Shown: piece after piece, positions 13,030 through 24,765 of the stretch
Position numbering within the stretch: position 1 is the first letter of the stretch
Layout of the letters: each line of letters opens with the position of its first letter
Origin: Diadema setosum
Lineage: Eukaryota; Echinodermata; Echinoidea; Diadematoida; Diadematidae
NCBI RefSeq assembly: GCF_964275005.1
Contig: NC_092701.1
Location: 6,430,715 to 6,494,714, forward strand
Length of the DNA stretch: 64,000 bases
Direction: 5' to 3'
Program-made: the position numbers and the translations under genes
Notes under the pieces: generated by a model
Databases searched by the model: none
The model's input: the letters and a program-made list of their open reading frames with translations, nothing else
What the model was told of the DNA's origin: nothing

Positions 13030-15672
13030 ATGCCAGGAAGTGAAGATAAGGGAGCCACCGGTGGGGCAGCAGCGGGTCTTGAAGACATGGTGAGTGCTCT
13101 CACTAATGCCTTCAAGAACTTATCTTCTCCGAGAGGGATGCCTCCTGTTAAGCTTTCAAAGTTTCGAGGAGTTGTTCAGAAGCCAGGGGAGTTGTCACTC
13201 CGTGAGTGGTTTGACGAGTTTGAGGAGTATTGTAGCTATTACAAGCTACAAAGCCGAGAGAAGGCGCAGGTCCTAGTTGCTCATTTGGGTGGAGCAGCTA
13301 GAGATGAAGTTTTGTGTAGGGATAGCAGTGTGAGAAATGACTGCGAGTCTCTCAAGGCAGTGCTGAAAGCTAGATTTGGGGTGTTTGAATCTGTGCAGGC
13401 CTTGAGCACAGAACTTCATGGTAGGGTGCAACAAGAGGGCGAGTCCCTTGCCGATTTTAGCAGTGCACTATTGCGACTCCATGACAGGATGATGGGTGCG
13501 GCAACTGGGAGTGAAAAGGCTGCTCTGTCCCAGTTGAAGGATAGTGTGCTAAAAGAAAGGTTCATTAAGGGGGTGAGGAACAGGCAGGTGCAAAGGGAGT
13601 TGAGGCGCATTTCCATCGGCTGTGAGGGTGATAGTTTTCTTGTTATGCGGGATGAGGTTCTGAATGTATTCCAGGACTCCGATCCCACTCTGGATGGGAC
13701 AAGAATCCGCGAGTGTGAGGTTGTCGAGGCATCCTGGACGAAGACTGATCAGGACTCACCAACGCTTAAGACGATGCAGAGTGAGATCAGTCAGCTCAAA
13801 GATGCCTTGCATGGAGTGATACAGGCCATGCAGATGAAGGGTAATATACCAGCGGGACAACCTCCACAGGCCATGAAATGCTACAACTGTAAGAAACCGG
13901 GACATCACAGGAAGGATTGTCCCACACCTCCAAAGTGCTATGGATGTAAACAGCCAGGTCATCTTCGAAAGGATTGCCCAGAAGAGGCTACAAAGAGAGA
14001 TGTACCTCCGACAAAGTCACCTGAGGGTAATGTGAAGGTTGATGAGGTGAAGATTCGTGGTTCGGGTGATGTTGAATTGACAGATTTGACAGCTTCCTGT
14101 CCCACAGCTGTTGTGAAGATTGCTGGAGTGAATGCAGGTTGTGTTCTTGATACGGGAGCGGAAGCAAGTCTTATACCATTCTCCTTCTATAAGGAACGGT
14201 TACAAGAGGTGGTTGGTCCTCTTGGAACTACTGATTCTAGGGTGAAGGTGATGGGTGTCTCAGGTGCAACGATCCCAACTGCAGGGTATTTCCATGCAGA
14301 AGTTGCGGTGGCCAAGGGAGTCAGCGAGGTTGGATTCCTGGTGATTCATGATATGCCATCGACCACGTGTCGTGATGACCATCCCGTCATCCTTGGCTGT
14401 AATGCTCTCAAGTGTCTGCTAGGGGAAAACTTTTCCTCTGGGGATGGAAACTGGGAAATTGTGAGAAAAACTCTGGAGACACAATCAAAGTCCCAGGCAT
14501 CCTCTGATGAGTTGCTGTTGACGACTGGTGACAGGTGTGAAGTGGTGCCACCACGCAAGATTCGGCGTGTCACCTATCAGGTTCCCGACTACAAGAATTG
14601 GGAGGGGAGAGGTTTGTTCGTTGAGTCGAAAGGAGTCTGTGATGAGGTGTCTACAGTATCAGGGCATCTAGATGTATACGAAGGGTATACGAAGACAGAG
14701 AGCCCTCTCTTGCAAGTCCCAGTGGCGAACTGTAGTGATTCTTGCCTCGTTCTGAAGCCAGGTTCCAGCCTTGCATCAGCAACCGCGGTACAACTGAAGG
14801 AGGAGGTTATTCTACAGGAGAGATGTAGTAGTGTGGAGGTCTCTGTGGCGGATGTGGTAGTTCAGCCTGATACCAATTGTGAGAGTCACAATAAACTGAA
14901 TTTGTCACTGGCAGAGGAAGACGTGAAGGAACATGTCTATACTTTTGTGGATGGGAGGAAGATTCCTCTTCCAGCTGGGGTCACGCTGGATGAAGTTAAG
15001 GGAGAAGAGGCGGAACGTCTATCCGCCCTCCCCTTTGAACACAGTGATGTCTTTGCGAAGTCTGACATGGGTCTCGGGTTCTGCGGTGTGATGCCTCATC
15101 ACATCAAGAGTACTGATGGGCCTCCAATAGGCCTCCCTTATCGTGGAATTCCTCCATCCCAAGTTCCTGAAATCAACAGTCTTTTACAAGAGAAGCTGGG
15201 AAAGTGTATTATCCAGAAGTCGAAGAGTCCGTTTGCCAGTCCGATTGTCCCAGCGCACAAGAAGGACGGGTCCCTTCGTCTGTGCATTGACTATCGGCAA
15301 CCCAATTCTAGGACTGTTAGGGGCTCTTTTCCACTCCCTTGCATTGAAGAGACGTTGGAAGTTCTTGGTGGGTCAAAATCTCTTGACTTGGCGAATGGAT
15401 ATTTCCAAGTAGCAATGGATGATGAGTCTGTAGAGAAGACTGACCTCCGCGTGCCCTGGGGATTGTTTGAATTTTGTTGCATGCCACAAGACCTTGTGAA
15501 TAATCTGAGTGCATTCCAGAAGAGAACAGAAATGATGAGACTGCTGATGTTCGCATCAATGACACTGAGAGTAATAGTACTGATGATGATGGCGAGGATG
15601 ATTTCCCGGGTTGGATGTAGTTCCCAGAATGGGTCGAGGATGAAGGAAATCCAAGTGAGGATGCCCACGTAG
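13030..15672 (+). CDS. gag - protease - partial pol frame of the LTR element (fossil)
   Basis: An 880-codon frame. Residues about 45-200 resemble the Ty3-type retrotransposon capsid (LREWFDEFEEYCSYYK...). Two CCHC zinc knuckles begin near residues 284 (CYNCKKPGHHRKDC) and 303 (CYGCKQPGHLRKDC). A retropepsin motif with DTGA lies near residue 374, and the start of a Ty3-type reverse transcriptase (PFASPIVPAHKKDGS, LRLCIDYRQPN) lies near residue 735. Gag and pol share one frame here. RNase H and integrase are not recognised, so the element's coding set is incomplete. GC content is higher than in the surrounding DNA. Confidence 0.9.
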   Translation: MPGSEDKGATGGAAAGLEDMVSALTNAFKNLSSPRGMPPVKLSKFRGVVQKPGELSLREWFDEFEEYCSYYKLQSREKAQVLVAHLGGAARDEVLCRDSSVRNDCESLKAVLKARFGVFESVQALSTELHGRVQQEGESLADFSSALLRLHDRMMGAATGSEKAALSQLKDSVLKERFIKGVRNRQVQRELRRISIGCEGDSFLVMRDEVLNVFQDSDPTLDGTRIRECEVVEASWTKTDQDSPTLKTMQSEISQLKDALHGVIQAMQMKGNIPAGQPPQAMKCYNCKKPGHHRKDCPTPPKCYGCKQPGHLRKDCPEEATKRDVPPTKSPEGNVKVDEVKIRGSGDVELTDLTASCPTAVVKIAGVNAGCVLDTGAEASLIPFSFYKERLQEVVGPLGTTDSRVKVMGVSGATIPTAGYFHAEVAVAKGVSEVGFLVIHDMPSTTCRDDHPVILGCNALKCLLGENFSSGDGNWEIVRKTLETQSKSQASSDELLLTTGDRCEVVPPRKIRRVTYQVPDYKNWEGRGLFVESKGVCDEVSTVSGHLDVYEGYTKTESPLLQVPVANCSDSCLVLKPGSSLASATAVQLKEEVILQERCSSVEVSVADVVVQPDTNCESHNKLNLSLAEEDVKEHVYTFVDGRKIPLPAGVTLDEVKGEEAERLSALPFEHSDVFAKSDMGLGFCGVMPHHIKSTDGPPIGLPYRGIPPSQVPEINSLLQEKLGKCIIQKSKSPFASPIVPAHKKDGSLRLCIDYRQPNSRTVRGSFPLPCIEETLEVLGGSKSLDLANGYFQVAMDDESVEKTDLRVPWGLFEFCCMPQDLVNNLSAFQKRTEMMRLLMFASMTLRVIVLMMMARMISRVGCSSQNGSRMKEIQVRMPT

Positions 15673-16086
15673 GTCTGCAAGATCTGCAAGGCAAACTCAT
15701 AGCAATCCATTCAATCTACCTTGCTCCGTAAAAGAGTAGCAAAGTCTACTTATTGTCTCTTATTTCTGTAGCTATGCTATAGAGCCATAATTTTGATGTT
15801 TTTGTCATTGAGTTGACACTAGTAGTATGACTGGATTGCAAGCTAATGGGTTAATTAGATAACTTGGTTTATGGAGAAATGAAGTTTCAGGAAATTGTGT
15901 CCTGTATTATAGATATTGATGTCAAAAACTAGTATATAATACTGTAACAACAGCTGTTTTAGTTTTGAGACCAGCTCTTCCAGTAGTAACATTTATGATG
16001 TAATGTGTATATTATACAGCAAGTGTTAATAGTCTTAACAATGTTGTGTGCTGTATGAGGTCAACAGCACGGTTGTCAGGATGGAT

Positions 16087-18303
16087 TGTGGGAATATAGA
16101 TATTTGTGTTATATACTACATAGTGCATATAGTGCATGCATAGCACATGTAGATGCACAGTATATATATACTATACACAGTATCATATAGAGTATACATT
16201 GTAGGTACACCTGTGTAACACCAAGGCACAAGAGTACAGCTACAAGCCGATACCAGAACAAAGGTGTTGCACTATACACCTGACCATGTATTGTCCTTGG
16301 GGTAGAGAACAAAAGTTTAGTCACCAATCTGTGTTGTAAGGTGGCAAAAGATGCTGGTAGGTAGGACCGAACTACCATAAATGAACATGAATGTCTTCAT
16401 ACTCATGTGTCAGAAATAGTTCCAATATGTTGGAATAACTATCTGGTGTGGGAAATCTACATCAAATCAATTTTAATGTTCATGTTTGGTGTAATAAGTA
16501 TATCTTATTAATTGGAACTTGTACACATAAGAGTTGTTGTATAATAGGCGAGATGAGGGGAGGGATATCGAGTGATGATGAGGGTGAGTCGGTCAAGCGT
16601 GTCCCTCATATGATAAAGAACTTGACCATGCGCTCCATTGCTGTGCTGACCCTTGAGTGAGGTGGACAGTCAATCGGGTGTGGCTGCAAGAAAGCCGAAA
16701 GTAGACTTTGGTTTCTCCGTTCGAGGTATGTTGAGCTATTATGTCATTGTAAGATATCTTAGATATATCTTTCGTAAGTAATATACTCAAGTGTACATGT
16801 ATTTTTGATATAAATGAATAAGTTGATTCTTATTTTGATGTTGTTGGAGTTCTTTTGAAAGAGATTCATACTTAGGGAGTATGTCCTTGCATATAATATT
16901 AGACTTTTAAGTAACTCCAGAGAATGTTGATATAAAACTATTGCAGTGACTGTTGTATATAGTAGGAGCTGGTAGCTCAGTGATTTCAACTCGAGTTGGT
17001 TGTATTTATGTAGTCTTATATTATTAGACAGCCAAGAATATGATTAGGCTTCCCGTTTCTAATTATTGATGAGTTGACACTTGGGACGTTGTATTACCCA
17101 AGACTGCAGTAAAATATATCTTTAGGATGTTGATGTAGTATATAAACACAGTTAAAGGATAACTGAGTCTAGTAACTGTATATACTGTGACATGTGTTTT
17201 TAGCAAGCTGCTATACATGGACAAAGATAGACTGTGATAACAGATCAAATATATAAGTTCTTTCCACGAACTGAATAGTAGATTACTGAGATTATGTAAA
17301 TGTTGGATAAAATATATCATTGGGAGTTTAATGTCAATTGTTTGTTCACACAAGGGGTTCTCGGGTTGAACCAGTGACAGTACCAAGTGTCTGGGTACGT
17401 TGAGAAGGAGAAACCAAGCTCTATATTTCAGGCAGTGCAGCAGCCGTTGGTGTCATCCGCAGGGTATATGTTGCGGAGTGAGAACGTCGAGTGGTTCTCG
17501 TGGTATTGCCTACGTAGGGTAAGTCAGGATGTCCGAATCAGATTGTGGCATTTAAAGTGTTTTATCCTATGTTTTATCCAGTTATGATGTATATAGATGT
17601 TTGTGTCTATAATTGTAATGATCGTGTTCATCAAAAGGTCTATAATGATATAGAGTTCTGTACACATGTACAGTTCAGACAGTTGTCTGATGTGGTATAC
17701 CGAATATATATTACTTATATATATGTCATTTCAAAGGGTTTGCTAACAGGAATTGTTTTCCTATCGCTCCTTGTGAAATTCAAAGTGTTTATATTGGACC
17801 ACATGCAAAAGAAGGTCAAGGATTTACATTTGATGACAATGGATATTAATTTGTATTGGTGAATACGTGTATATATCAAGAGTTCAGTTGAATTTGTATT
17901 TACAAGGGAAGTCAATGTGGTATAAGTGATAGTTGTGTATTTGTATACATAATTGGTGTTGTGCGGAAATTGGTTAAGATACAATGTGTATGTGCAAAAG
18001 TCCATACTTATGATGGATTGTCTTTTTGTCTGTTTGTATCTTTTCAGGGTCTTTTCTACTGTTTTGAGTCATTCTTCTTCTATTGCGTATTCTTCTTCTA
18101 TTTCTACTTCTTCGCCTTCTTTTATATGCTCCAAGTTGTGTGACTCTCGCAGTGCGAGGGAATAAAATCCTTCAACCCACAATTTCAAGTCGTGGACGAG
18201 CATCTCTATTGTGTGTGTAGCAAGCATCCTGACAAGTAGCGTGCTACCAGCATTGCCCGAGTGAGAGAGGGAACGAGAGAGAGGGAAAGCCCGCCTTACG
18301 ACA
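16087..18303 (+). repeat. 3' LTR
   Basis: Matches the 5' LTR along its whole length with one base difference noticed. It is followed directly by GTATCATAAC, whose first four bases repeat the sequence before the 5' LTR. Confidence 0.95.
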
Positions 18304-18923
18304 GTATCATAACAACTTGAATCAGATCATTCTGTACATGCTACAAACTGCTATTATTCATATATATATATATATATATATATTTTTATCGATTTTTATG
18401 AAGGTAAGGTAGTCTTTAGCTTTGGGCCTTATCACGATGCGATGTCAGCTACCCTCGTAAAGTGTAGTCCCACCTATTAAAAATGGTGTAATGTATTTTA
18501 TCACACGTAGCCGAAACATACTGAAGCCAGTTCAAGTTGACTTATGTTATAATCCGTATATTATTTACACTTACTTGCTAACAAGATACCACAGGATTGA
18601 AGGACAAAGCAATGAGGATTAAGTGTCTTTCCTTCTAGGGAAGGGGCACTACCGCTGCAACCAGCCAAGCCCACACCGAGGGATCTCAAGACTATGTAAA
18701 TTTACCAGTAGGCCTAGGGGTCTAAATGACCAACTTAATTTGCTTAGATAATCTAGACCCTACGCGTTTTTACAGCGACAGGGCTGTGTATGATATAGGT
18801 ATAGGTCCTCTGGGCTCTGCTTTGGCCAAGATTAGACAGGCTAGATGACTGGATAGCTCTAAATTGTTTTGGCTGTCACAGTCATGACCTTGGTTCACTT
18901 CTGTGTCTGTTTGTTTGTTGCAG
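18304..18923. other. short region between LTR element and HEBP gene
   Basis: Holds a short TA microsatellite (about 18,358-18,383) and possibly a degenerate tRNA-like SINE on the - strand near 18,630-18,690. A pyrimidine-rich tract ending TTGTTGCAG at 18,923 looks like a splice acceptor for the exon carrying the HEBP start codon. If so, the LTR element may sit in a 5' UTR intron. Confidence 0.4.
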
Positions 18924-18981
18924 GTTTCAGGTGAAATTTGCTAGGAGTGAATACGAGTGTTGCAGTGACTCATCTTTGAAG

Positions 18982-21900
18982 ATGCTTCAGTTCTTAAAAA
19001 GTTTCTTCAATGAACTGCAGGTCCCAGAATATAAGGACAAAAAGCATGTAAGTATTTAGGTAGAAAAATCTGTCTGTCCGGAGGATTTTTTATCAATTAA
19101 GGTTAATTGTTATTCCGAAAAAGGTTTATTGATAAAATTAAAAAAATGAGAAGGTTAGTTATTTCGAAGGTTCGGTTATCTTGAGACAATTGAAAGGTTT
19201 GCAATTCCTAAGTTTTGTTAGTGGACTCACCTTTTTCACTTTAAAAAAAAAAGAAACTTTTTTTTTTAATGTTCCAATTAACAAACGTTTGGAATTCCTA
19301 TCATTTTCGGACTAACAAACCGTCGTAATAAGAACCATATTTCATTGTCAGATTAACATACCTTATTTATTAAGACCGAAATGTTAATAATAACAAACCC
19401 TATTTCATTTCTGAACTAACGGACATTTAGGTGCATCAGAATCTGTGCACTTTGTAATAAAGAACCGTCAGAACAAAAAAATGAACCTCATTTAATTTCA
19501 GATTAAATGTATTACAATAGCGCAAGTTCCTGTCAGAAACTGTGCGTGAAACACGGAGCTTGCTCCACTACATATTTTCAAAAGCGATCCGCGTTTCATT
19601 ATAACGGAGAACATTTCTTTTGTTTTTCTTTGTCAGTGGCGCTCAGAAAATACTTTGTTAGAATGAAAATTTTGCTATAACCGTATTTGTTATGAGCAAA
19701 ATTTTGTACCATAGACTTTAGTGACGATAATTTGGGGACCAGAAGTTTTACTTTGTCATAACCAAATGTCATTATTACCATGTTCGTTGTAACGGGGATG
19801 CACTGTAGATCGATCTTTTGGTCAAGTAATAATCTGGGCTGTGTGAGGCAGAGATTCTTCAGTCACCTGCTCTCAGCAGGAGATCTCCCACTTTGAGGCT
19901 ATTTTTGCACAGGCTCCTTTGACTTTGCTCTTGCTCTTCAGCTGTGTGACTCCCGCTTAGAATAGTTTCTCCTGCTTAAAATTTAGTCTACTCCAAACCA
20001 ACTACTTCTCTGAAATAATAGCACTTAATTCAAACAACAACAAGAGTCCCTAAAAGCATTGATGATGCAGGGTCCATTGGCTTAGGTAATCTGCATTCAG
20101 GAACTGCAGGCAAGCAATTAACATCCATTATATACCCTTTATAGTATTGTCATTAATGCTTGAAAAAGAGATGTCATCTGCAGCTACAGAACTTCCAGGG
20201 CCCTTGGGCAGGCTCTGGACATCAGCTGCAAGTGTCATTGGTCACACAGTTTGTGGATTGTCATAGATAAGAAACTTTTCTTGGCTGGTTTGGGGAGTGA
20301 CCACCATAATGCAGCAATTTGTTTTCAACCAGTAGCAATGTGAAAAATGTCAATAATTGATTCTTTTTGTGCCATGTTGTAAACCTTGTGTGTGCCACAT
20401 AATTCAGAGGCCACAGCACATGAGGGCTGTTGGAAAACATTCGTATTTCAGAGCAATGTGACTTTTTATGAAGTTTTTATGCCAGAAATGCAGCGCAGCA
20501 AAGTTGAAAAGAAAATTGCAAGCTTAAATGCAATGTATATTTCATAAAAAGCTATAGCTGTAACACTTTTAATGTACTGTGGCATATTGTGATTCATTGA
20601 TTGGTTTGTGTGCGGTTGTGAGCTTGAGTGAAATATACGAAGTTGGCAAGCTGTGAACTGAGTCGGGCGTGGGAATGTGACTGACAAAGAGTTCATCAGT
20701 TTTGCTTTGATCCGATGAATGTTGCACTGCTGACCATATCCTTGTAGGATGGCTATGAGGAACGAGAGTACCTTCCCTCTGTTTGGGTGTCGACCTCCAA
20801 AGACCTCATTGATGCAGATGAGACGGGGATGAAGAAACTTCGAGAAACTCGACGCGAGATGTTCTTCAAGCTTTTCAGGTACATCCAAGGAGCTAATGAT
20901 GCAGGTAAGGATGCTACCATCTCACAAGATAAAAGCACCCCTCAATTGCTTAAAATTATTCTATTATTATTGTGAACCCAACCACTTATAAGTATTCAAG
21001 GATGGTTACTGAAAATTTAAACAAACAGCATGATGAGAAGTTCATGACAGGATGAATACTTCTTATCAAAATTTTTCATTGAAAAAAAAAATGGTAGGTA
21101 CTTATATTGATTTTGGCTAGTTGATTGTTTCAAAAAAATCGAATTTTTGTTTTGTATCAATTTATCATGCCTTTGTTATGGCAAAGTTTGGCAATTTGTA
21201 TAACTGTTTTGTTCATGATTTCGAGAAAATTATGTAATTAGATATGTTTCATTTTGATTTAGGAAGATGAAAATACAGGTACTTTGAACTTCCAAATTCT
21301 TGGGGTGAAGATATAAATTCACAGGTACCATGTGAAAGTTACGTAAGGTTCACAGGATGACACCAAGTCCTTGAGGTACATTGCTTTCAGGGCACAAATG
21401 GAACTAGACTATAATCCTGACCCTAATTTAGGGCTGCTGAAATAGTCAAACCAAAGGAATACATGCAAAGCCAAGCCGTCTTTAACCACCATAAGGTAAA
21501 TTTAACAACAATGTCAACAAAATGAAATTTGAACTATAGCCTAGGTGAAGGAGAATATTATACAAAATATTTTAATCAGGTAGATAAACTTGTCTGGGAA
21601 AATTGATTTCATTTCCTATATCATGATAACAGGGTGATAACAGGACTCATTTGAAAGTATAGATTTTCAAGCTATCAAAATTGAATGAAACAAACTGATG
21701 AATACAGGCCTCTTATCCAGACAAAAGTACAAATGTTACAGATGTAACGGACAAGTTCACCTTCATGTTCATGAGGATTGAGTGAATGCAGCAATATAGT
21801 CGAAGACATCAGCAAGTTTGAGGAAAATTGGACAATCCATTCAAAAATTATGAATAAAGTTTTGGTGCTGCCATCATTGAATGAGAAGACTACTACACTT

Positions 21901-24765
21901 TGTTATGTCACATGTGTAAAATAAAGAATTTAAAGTGAAACTGACCAGAAATATATGCAATTCATAGGTGAAAATTTGAGCAAAGAAAACATCCCTTTAC
22001 CTTTGCTCAATTTCTCTTTTAAAATATAAAGAAAATACAAAGAAAATATAATTTTCACTTTTCTTGCATAGTAAATGAGCACTCGACTTGCCTCTTTCAG
22101 AAGGCAGGGGAAATATTATTGCCCTTACAAAACATCAGTAACAAGTGGAGGGAATGTGTGCTTGAATAAAAAATATTGTAGAGTTCTCTTTATACATGTA
22201 TTTCCTTTCAATGTTCTATGCATGTGACAGACTGAAGTTGTCTTCTCATTCAGCAATGGCGGCTGGGAAATTTTAAAAATGCATAACTATTGAATGAATT
22301 CTGTAATTTCTTCCTCAAACTTTCACTCTTGCATTCTACTGTATTGCTGCATTCACACAATCCACATGTGTATGAAGGTGGACTTTTCCTTTGATAATCA
22401 ATAGATGTCCCAAGTTCAAATGCATTCAGTGAGATGATTTAGATTCAATTTTGCCTGAACATCTGCCTCAGAGCAAAAGATCGAGATGACTGCTCCCGTC
22501 GCCAGGGAGATCATCCCTGGCCAAGGGCCAGCCTGTGAGACCAAGTACACCATGTCCTTCTACATGCAGCGAGAGTTTAGTGAGAACCCTCCCAACCCCA
22601 CAGAGTCTGACGTCTTCATCAAGAGACTTCCAGCCATGACAGTCTTTGTAAAGTGAGTCTCAGGAGCCGTCTCATCTGTAGGGATCGGGCTCTTCCCAAA
22701 ATCATAAAGCAGTATTCATCTATGTGAATGTTTTGCCAAGGACACAGTACAGTCCTGTTATAACAAAATCCTCAGAACCTGTGATTTTCTTTTGATATAT
22801 CAAAATTTCATTATGTAATAGCTGAACAGTAAAATATAAGGAGATATATATGTGATAATTTGGGGATCTGATATTTCACTTCTTCGTAAAAGAATTTCAT
22901 TATAAACAGAAGAGCACTGTACTATAAAGTTGTAGATATAGACCGATTCGGGTTCGTTGAGGGCAGCAGACAATTTGTGGTAACTGGGCGTAGCCATTAG
23001 CTCTAACTAAAATATAAGGAGATATATATATGTGATAATTTGGGGATCTGGTATTTCACTTCTTTGTACCTTCTTTGTAAAAGAATTTAATTATAAACAG
23101 AAGAGCACTGTACTATAAAGTAGATATAGACCGATTAGGGTTCGTTGAGGGCAGCAGACAATTTGTGGTAACTGGGCGCAGCCATTAGCTCTAACTGCGG
23201 TGTCCCTGCCTACCCCTCCCCCCTCCCCCAACCCCCGGGCAAACATGTTTATCGTGCACTTGTAGCAGGAGTATGCGCACTTGTTACAAAGGTTCGCGCA
23301 TTAAGCAAGCGTTCGCGCACTCAGTACGAGACTCCTATTGGCTAAAACAACCATGCATCAGTTTTTCATTCCATGCGTGTGCATCATTTGCTAATATAGG
23401 GAGGGGGGTGAGGGAGTGGGGGGGGGGGGAATGCATGAACACCGCAGTAATAGCGCTGCCCATGCCGATAATACACAAACCGCCTCTCAGATTCGGTCTA
23501 TAGCCAAAAGGAAAAATGAGGAGAGAAAAGAGGAAAAACTTTTAGATACTTTACTTTGATATTATGGTCAGTTCCCATCTTAACCCATCGAGGATGAGTC
23601 CCGAGTATACTCGGGCAGTTGTCTATGAGAATGCATGTTGTAGCAAAATCAAACCGTCCTCAACGGGTTAAAGATTGTCTTTTTATAGTGAATATGGCCT
23701 TCTATCCCATTGGTTGGTGCAAAGAAGTGACTAACAGAATGTTGTTTTTGCATAGCTACCATTGAAGACGGTATTAAGCAGAGCAGTGAAATATGGACTG
23801 CACTCGTTTCTTATTTTTATCAGTAGAGAAAGAAGACTTTGCAGTACTGATAGCAGCATCCATCAGCAAACAATACTTATTCCAATGGAGCTTTTTAAGT
23901 GTAGATGTTGATCAACAGCCACTGGTCCTTGAGGCACTTGCTTATGTGAATGCTCATTTTTTTTTTTATGTTTCATGGAAGAGGCAGTATTTTTTCCCCA
24001 TGGGAAACATGAGAATGATATTGCTGTAATTTGCCAGATGAGGACTACATGATATAGCAGAACCTTTCTGCAACAACAAGGACCTAAAAACCATGACGAA
24101 TATAAATATGCTACATTTGTATATATTTTAACAAGTCTAATTTTTCCGACTCGGGACTTTATGCAAGTGGTTTAATTTGTACTGAATGGAGAAATGTATC
24201 CTGCATGCCGCATTTGAACTGGGATCAGAATTCATGTTTCTGTGTGTTTTTTAATTTGCAACCAGCACCTGACTTGCAAAATTTACATAAAATAAAAAGT
24301 AAAAAAAAAAATTCAGTGTATACAGACTGGTCAGTCACTTCTCTTTTTAGGTTTTAGCTCTCAATCACGTCACAGAAACGAAGATGTATTAGGTGGGACC
24401 TGCAAAAGCTCCTGGTAGTAAAGAGGGTGTTGTGATAGCTGACAAGGTTTCACTGTATAAAGCTGTGCTCCAGCTTGAAAATATGCATTTTTTGTTTCTC
24501 CCTGTAAAGAACTTTTGGTGGCAATGCCAGTGAAGAAACTTATCTTGAGGAGATGAAAAAGTTCATTCCCGTCCTGGAGCGAGACGGACACCAGCTTCGC
24601 GATGACATCTTCTACTTCGCTGGCTACGACAGCCCCTTTAAGTTGTTCAACAGAACGAACGAGGTGTGGGTGGTGAAGAAGACAGGAGGGGACTCTGCTG
24701 GAGGTGGGACTGGTTCCGGGAAAGGAGAAGGTGCCACGTCTGCTCCTCTTCAGGAAAAAGAGTGA
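18982..24765 (+). CDS. HEBP2: SOUL haem-binding protein (HEBP1/HEBP2-like)
   Basis: Four coding exons with consistent phases: 18982-19047, 20748-20904, 22472-22652 and 24510-24765, giving 219 aa. All introns have GT-AG ends. The start MLQFLKSFF resembles the HEBP1 N-terminus. The SOUL domain shows GYEEREYLPSVWVSTSKDL, then KIEMTAPV, TESDVFIKRLPAMTVFVK, TFGGNASEETYLEEMKKF and GYDSPFKLFNRTNEVWVVKK, in the order of vertebrate HEBP1/2. SOUL proteins are small soluble haem/porphyrin binders. The tail after KK is a Gly/Ser-rich extension of about 28 residues that I do not recall in vertebrate HEBPs. The frame stays open upstream of the chosen ATG to an AG at 18,930, so a longer N-terminus is possible. 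I cannot tell whether it is orthologous to HEBP1 or HEBP2; the symbol is a family label. Confidence 0.88.
19700..19807. repeat. Tc1/mariner-like MITE remnant
   Basis: The stretch ending GGGGATGCACTGTA, with CATAACCAAATG and GTTCGTTGTAACG before it, matches the right half of the MITEs at 22.7, 32.0 and 48.9 kb. The left boundary is unclear. It lies in HEBP intron 1. Confidence 0.5.
21746..22395. mobile_element. TTAA-family foldback MITE in HEBP intron 2
   Basis: The left arm runs from CGGACAAGTTCACCTTCATG through GAATGCAGCAATA and GTTTGAGGAAAATTGG. The right end carries the reverse complement (TATTGCTGCATTCACACAATCC, then GAAGGTGGACTTTTCCTTTGA). The arms are over 150 bp and imperfect. It is the same family as the element at 43,296-44,190, whose ends read TTTAAAGAACAAGT / ACTTGTCCTTTAAA. 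No coding capacity. Confidence 0.75.
22748..22921. mobile_element. Tc1/mariner-like MITE
   Basis: Begins TACAGTCCTGTTATAACAAA and ends AGAGCACTGTA. The reverse complement of its end (TACAGTGCTCTTC) resembles its start, and TA lies at both edges as expected for a TA target. It lies in HEBP intron 3, and its right half was caught in a local tandem duplication. Confidence 0.65.
22831..23196. repeat. tandem duplication of ~178/188 bp
   Basis: 22831-23008 and 23009-23196 are near-identical direct copies (both begin AAAATATAAGGAGATATATA and end GCCATTAGCTCTAACT). They differ by a few substitutions and small indels. The unit spans the right end of one MITE and the left end of the next. Confidence 0.93.
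23125..23502. mobile_element. foldback MITE with TATAGACCGA ends
   Basis: The left arm (TATAGACCGATTAGGG...GGGCGCAGCCATTAGC...TGCGGTGTCC) is mirrored by the right end, which ends ATTCGGTCTATA, through GGACACCGCA/ACACCGCAGTAATAGC. The arms are about 80-90 bp and imperfect, with polypyrimidine and poly-G tracts inside. It lies in HEBP intron 3. Confidence 0.6.

Larger units (their letters stand above)
10474..18303 (+). mobile_element. Ty3/gypsy LTR retrotransposon, young but incomplete
   Basis: Two 2,217-bp direct repeats (10474-12690 and 16087-18303) begin TGTGGG and end CGACA. GTAT flanks both outer ends as the target duplication. By eye I found a single base difference between the LTRs, so the insertion is very recent. 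A primer-binding site follows the 5' LTR, and the internal region encodes gag, protease and the beginning of reverse transcriptase. I recognise no RNase H or integrase, so the copy is broken (about one large loss) and would have depended on a complete relative. LTRs of 2.2 kb are long for Ty3/gypsy and make up more than half of this 7.83-kb element. Confidence 0.95.
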
